A DNA stretch of 5,589 nt from an uncultured Clostridia bacterium (GTDB lineage: Bacteria; Bacillota; Clostridia; TANB77; CAG-508). Shown in pieces: positions 4,884 through 5,589 of this stretch. Position 1 is the first letter of the stretch. The number at the start of each line of letters is the position of its first letter. Both the position numbers and the translations under genes were made by a program. The stretch lies in assembly GCA_949448405.1 (NCBI GenBank), contig CASTFX010000089.1:1-5589 (forward strand). Direction: 5' to 3'. A model generated the notes under the pieces. The model ran no database searches and was not told where the DNA came from. It saw nothing but the letters and a program-made list of their open reading frames with translations.

Positions 4884-5589
4884 ATGGAAAATATAATAGA
4901 AATTGATAATTTAACTAAAGAGTATAAAGAATTAAGGGCAATAGATAATTTATCTTTTGAAGTTAAAAAAGGTGAAATTTTAGGTCTACTTCGGACCAAA
5001 CGGTAGTGGAAAAACTACAACAATAAATTGTATATTATCACTACTTAAATTTAAAAGTGGAAGTATCAAGATATTTGGAAAAGAAATGAAACCAGACTCT
5101 TATGATATCAAATCAAAGATAGGAGTAATATTTCAAGAAATAGCGGTTTTCGAAGAACTTACAGTATATGACAATATAGATTATTTCTGCGGTCTATATA
5201 TTAAAGATAAGGAATTAAGAAAAGAATATATAGAAGATGCAATAGAATTAGTACGGAATAGGAGAATTTAAAAAGTTTTATCCAAAACAACTATCAGGAG
5301 GACTGCTTAGGAGATTAAATATAGCTTGTGGTATAGCACATAAGCCAGAATTAATTTTCTTAGATGAACCCACTGTTGCAGTAGATCCGCAAAGTAGAAA
5401 CAATATATTAGATGGAATTAAAAAATTAAGAGACAATGGCGCTACAATAGTATATACAACTCATTATATGGAAGAAGTTGAGATTTTATGTGACAGAATA
5501 ATAATTTTAGATAAAGGAAAAATTTTAGCTTCACGGAAACAGTGATGAATTAAAGAAAATGGCAAATATAGAAGAAAAAATAACAGTAG
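4884..5589 (+). CDS. ABC-2/NatA-type exporter ATP-binding protein, 3' end outside window, requires three +1 frameshifts at CGG
   Basis: This is the cytoplasmic ATPase of a drug- or ion-type ABC exporter; its permease is presumably downstream. ATG 4884 is 3 bp after tetR, with AAAGGA at 4872-4877. Read with skips of C4992, C5254 and C5534, 234 residues are visible and continuous to the window edge. They contain Walker A GPNGSGKTT (37-45), Q-loop Gln84, signature LSGG (136-139), Walker B LIFLDEP (156-162), D-loop VAVDPQSR and H-loop His193 (TTHYMEE). Read conventionally, the gene breaks into fragments ending at TAG 5004, TAA 5269 and TGA 5543. Each break is the same event, a C before a glycine codon. 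The coding quality between breaks is high and no motif is lost. A pseudogene is possible but would need three identical lesions. Ala165 replaces the more usual Gly of TVGVD. The protein would normally extend further downstream. Confidence 0.82.
4989..5006 (+). other. Putative +1 frameshift site 2 (CTT CGG ACC)
   Basis: The 0 frame reads CTT CGG ACC AAA CGG TAG, stopping at 5004-5006 after 40 codons. Skipping C4992 gives CTT GGA CCA AAC GGT, encoding L-G-P-N-G, the start of Walker A. The affected glycine is the same structural residue as at site 1 in the ABC-F gene. Confidence 0.7.
5251..5271 (+). other. Putative +1 frameshift site 3 (GTA CGG AAT)
   Basis: The incoming frame reads GTA CGG AAT AGG AGA ATT TAA, stopping at 5269-5271. 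Skipping C5254 gives GTA GGA ATA GGA GAA, encoding V-G-I-G-E, the usual ELVGLGE-like turn shortly before the LSGG signature in this ATPase family. Confidence 0.7.
5531..5545 (+). other. Putative +1 frameshift site 4 (TCA CGG AAA)
   Basis: The incoming frame reads TCA CGG AAA CAG TGA, stopping at 5543-5545. Skipping C5534 gives TCA GGA AAC AGT GAT GAA TTA, encoding S-G-N-S-D-E-L, matching the family's ASGTPEEL-type segment after the H-loop. Confidence 0.7.

Noticed and set aside
5086..5271. Independent 61-aa gene
   Set aside because: It is the middle segment of the exporter ATPase between shift sites 2 and 3, with no ribosome site of its own.
4884..5589. Exporter ATPase as an ordinary pseudogene
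   Set aside because: Not fully excluded, but all three breaks are the same C-before-glycine event and all motifs are intact between them. Random decay would give mixed indels, stops and motif losses.
1..5589. CRISPR arrays, tRNA or rRNA genes, insertion sequences
   Set aside because: I saw no regularly spaced repeats, tRNA-like cloverleaf, rRNA segments or transposase-like sequence on either strand.

Overview
The window looks like chromosomal DNA of a very AT-rich, Gram-positive-type bacterium, most likely a low-GC Bacillota of the Clostridia or a related gut lineage. The signs are strong AGGAGG-type ribosome binding sites, AGA/AGG for essentially all arginines, ATA- and GGA-rich codon use, short intergenic gaps and hairpin-plus-T-tract terminators. 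All genes read left to right. I cannot name the species.

Layout: (1) The 3' part of accA (acetyl-CoA carboxylase carboxyltransferase alpha) runs directly into fabI (enoyl-ACP reductase), and a terminator follows. This is the tail of a fatty-acid synthesis operon. (2) A monocistronic DUF362 protein has its own terminator. (3) An ABC-F family ATPase with tandem nucleotide-binding domains and a C-terminal coiled coil ends at a strong terminator. (4) A TetR-family regulator has a good promoter and a 28-bp inverted-repeat operator over the -10. It sits 3 bp upstream of an ABC-2/NatA-type exporter ATPase that runs off the right edge, so the two form an autoregulated efflux operon.

The remarkable feature is a recurring single-base anomaly. 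The ABC-F gene (once) and the exporter ATPase (three times) each carry an extra C directly before a conserved glycine codon, turning NNN-GGN into NNN-CGGN. Each insertion places an in-frame CGG codon followed within 0 to 4 codons by a stop. Skipping the C (a +1 shift) restores a full-length ATPase with intact Walker A, signature, Walker B and H-loop motifs. Elsewhere in roughly 1,680 codons I see no CGN arginine codon in frame, so the only in-frame CGG codons in the window are these four. Two of them sit at the first glycine of the Walker A loop in two different genes. Either this genome decodes CGG(N) by +1 frameshifting or as a four-base glycine codon, or the assembly has a strangely context-specific systematic insertion error. 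Random decay is a poor explanation. The fabI, DUF362 and tetR genes and the visible part of accA have no such site.
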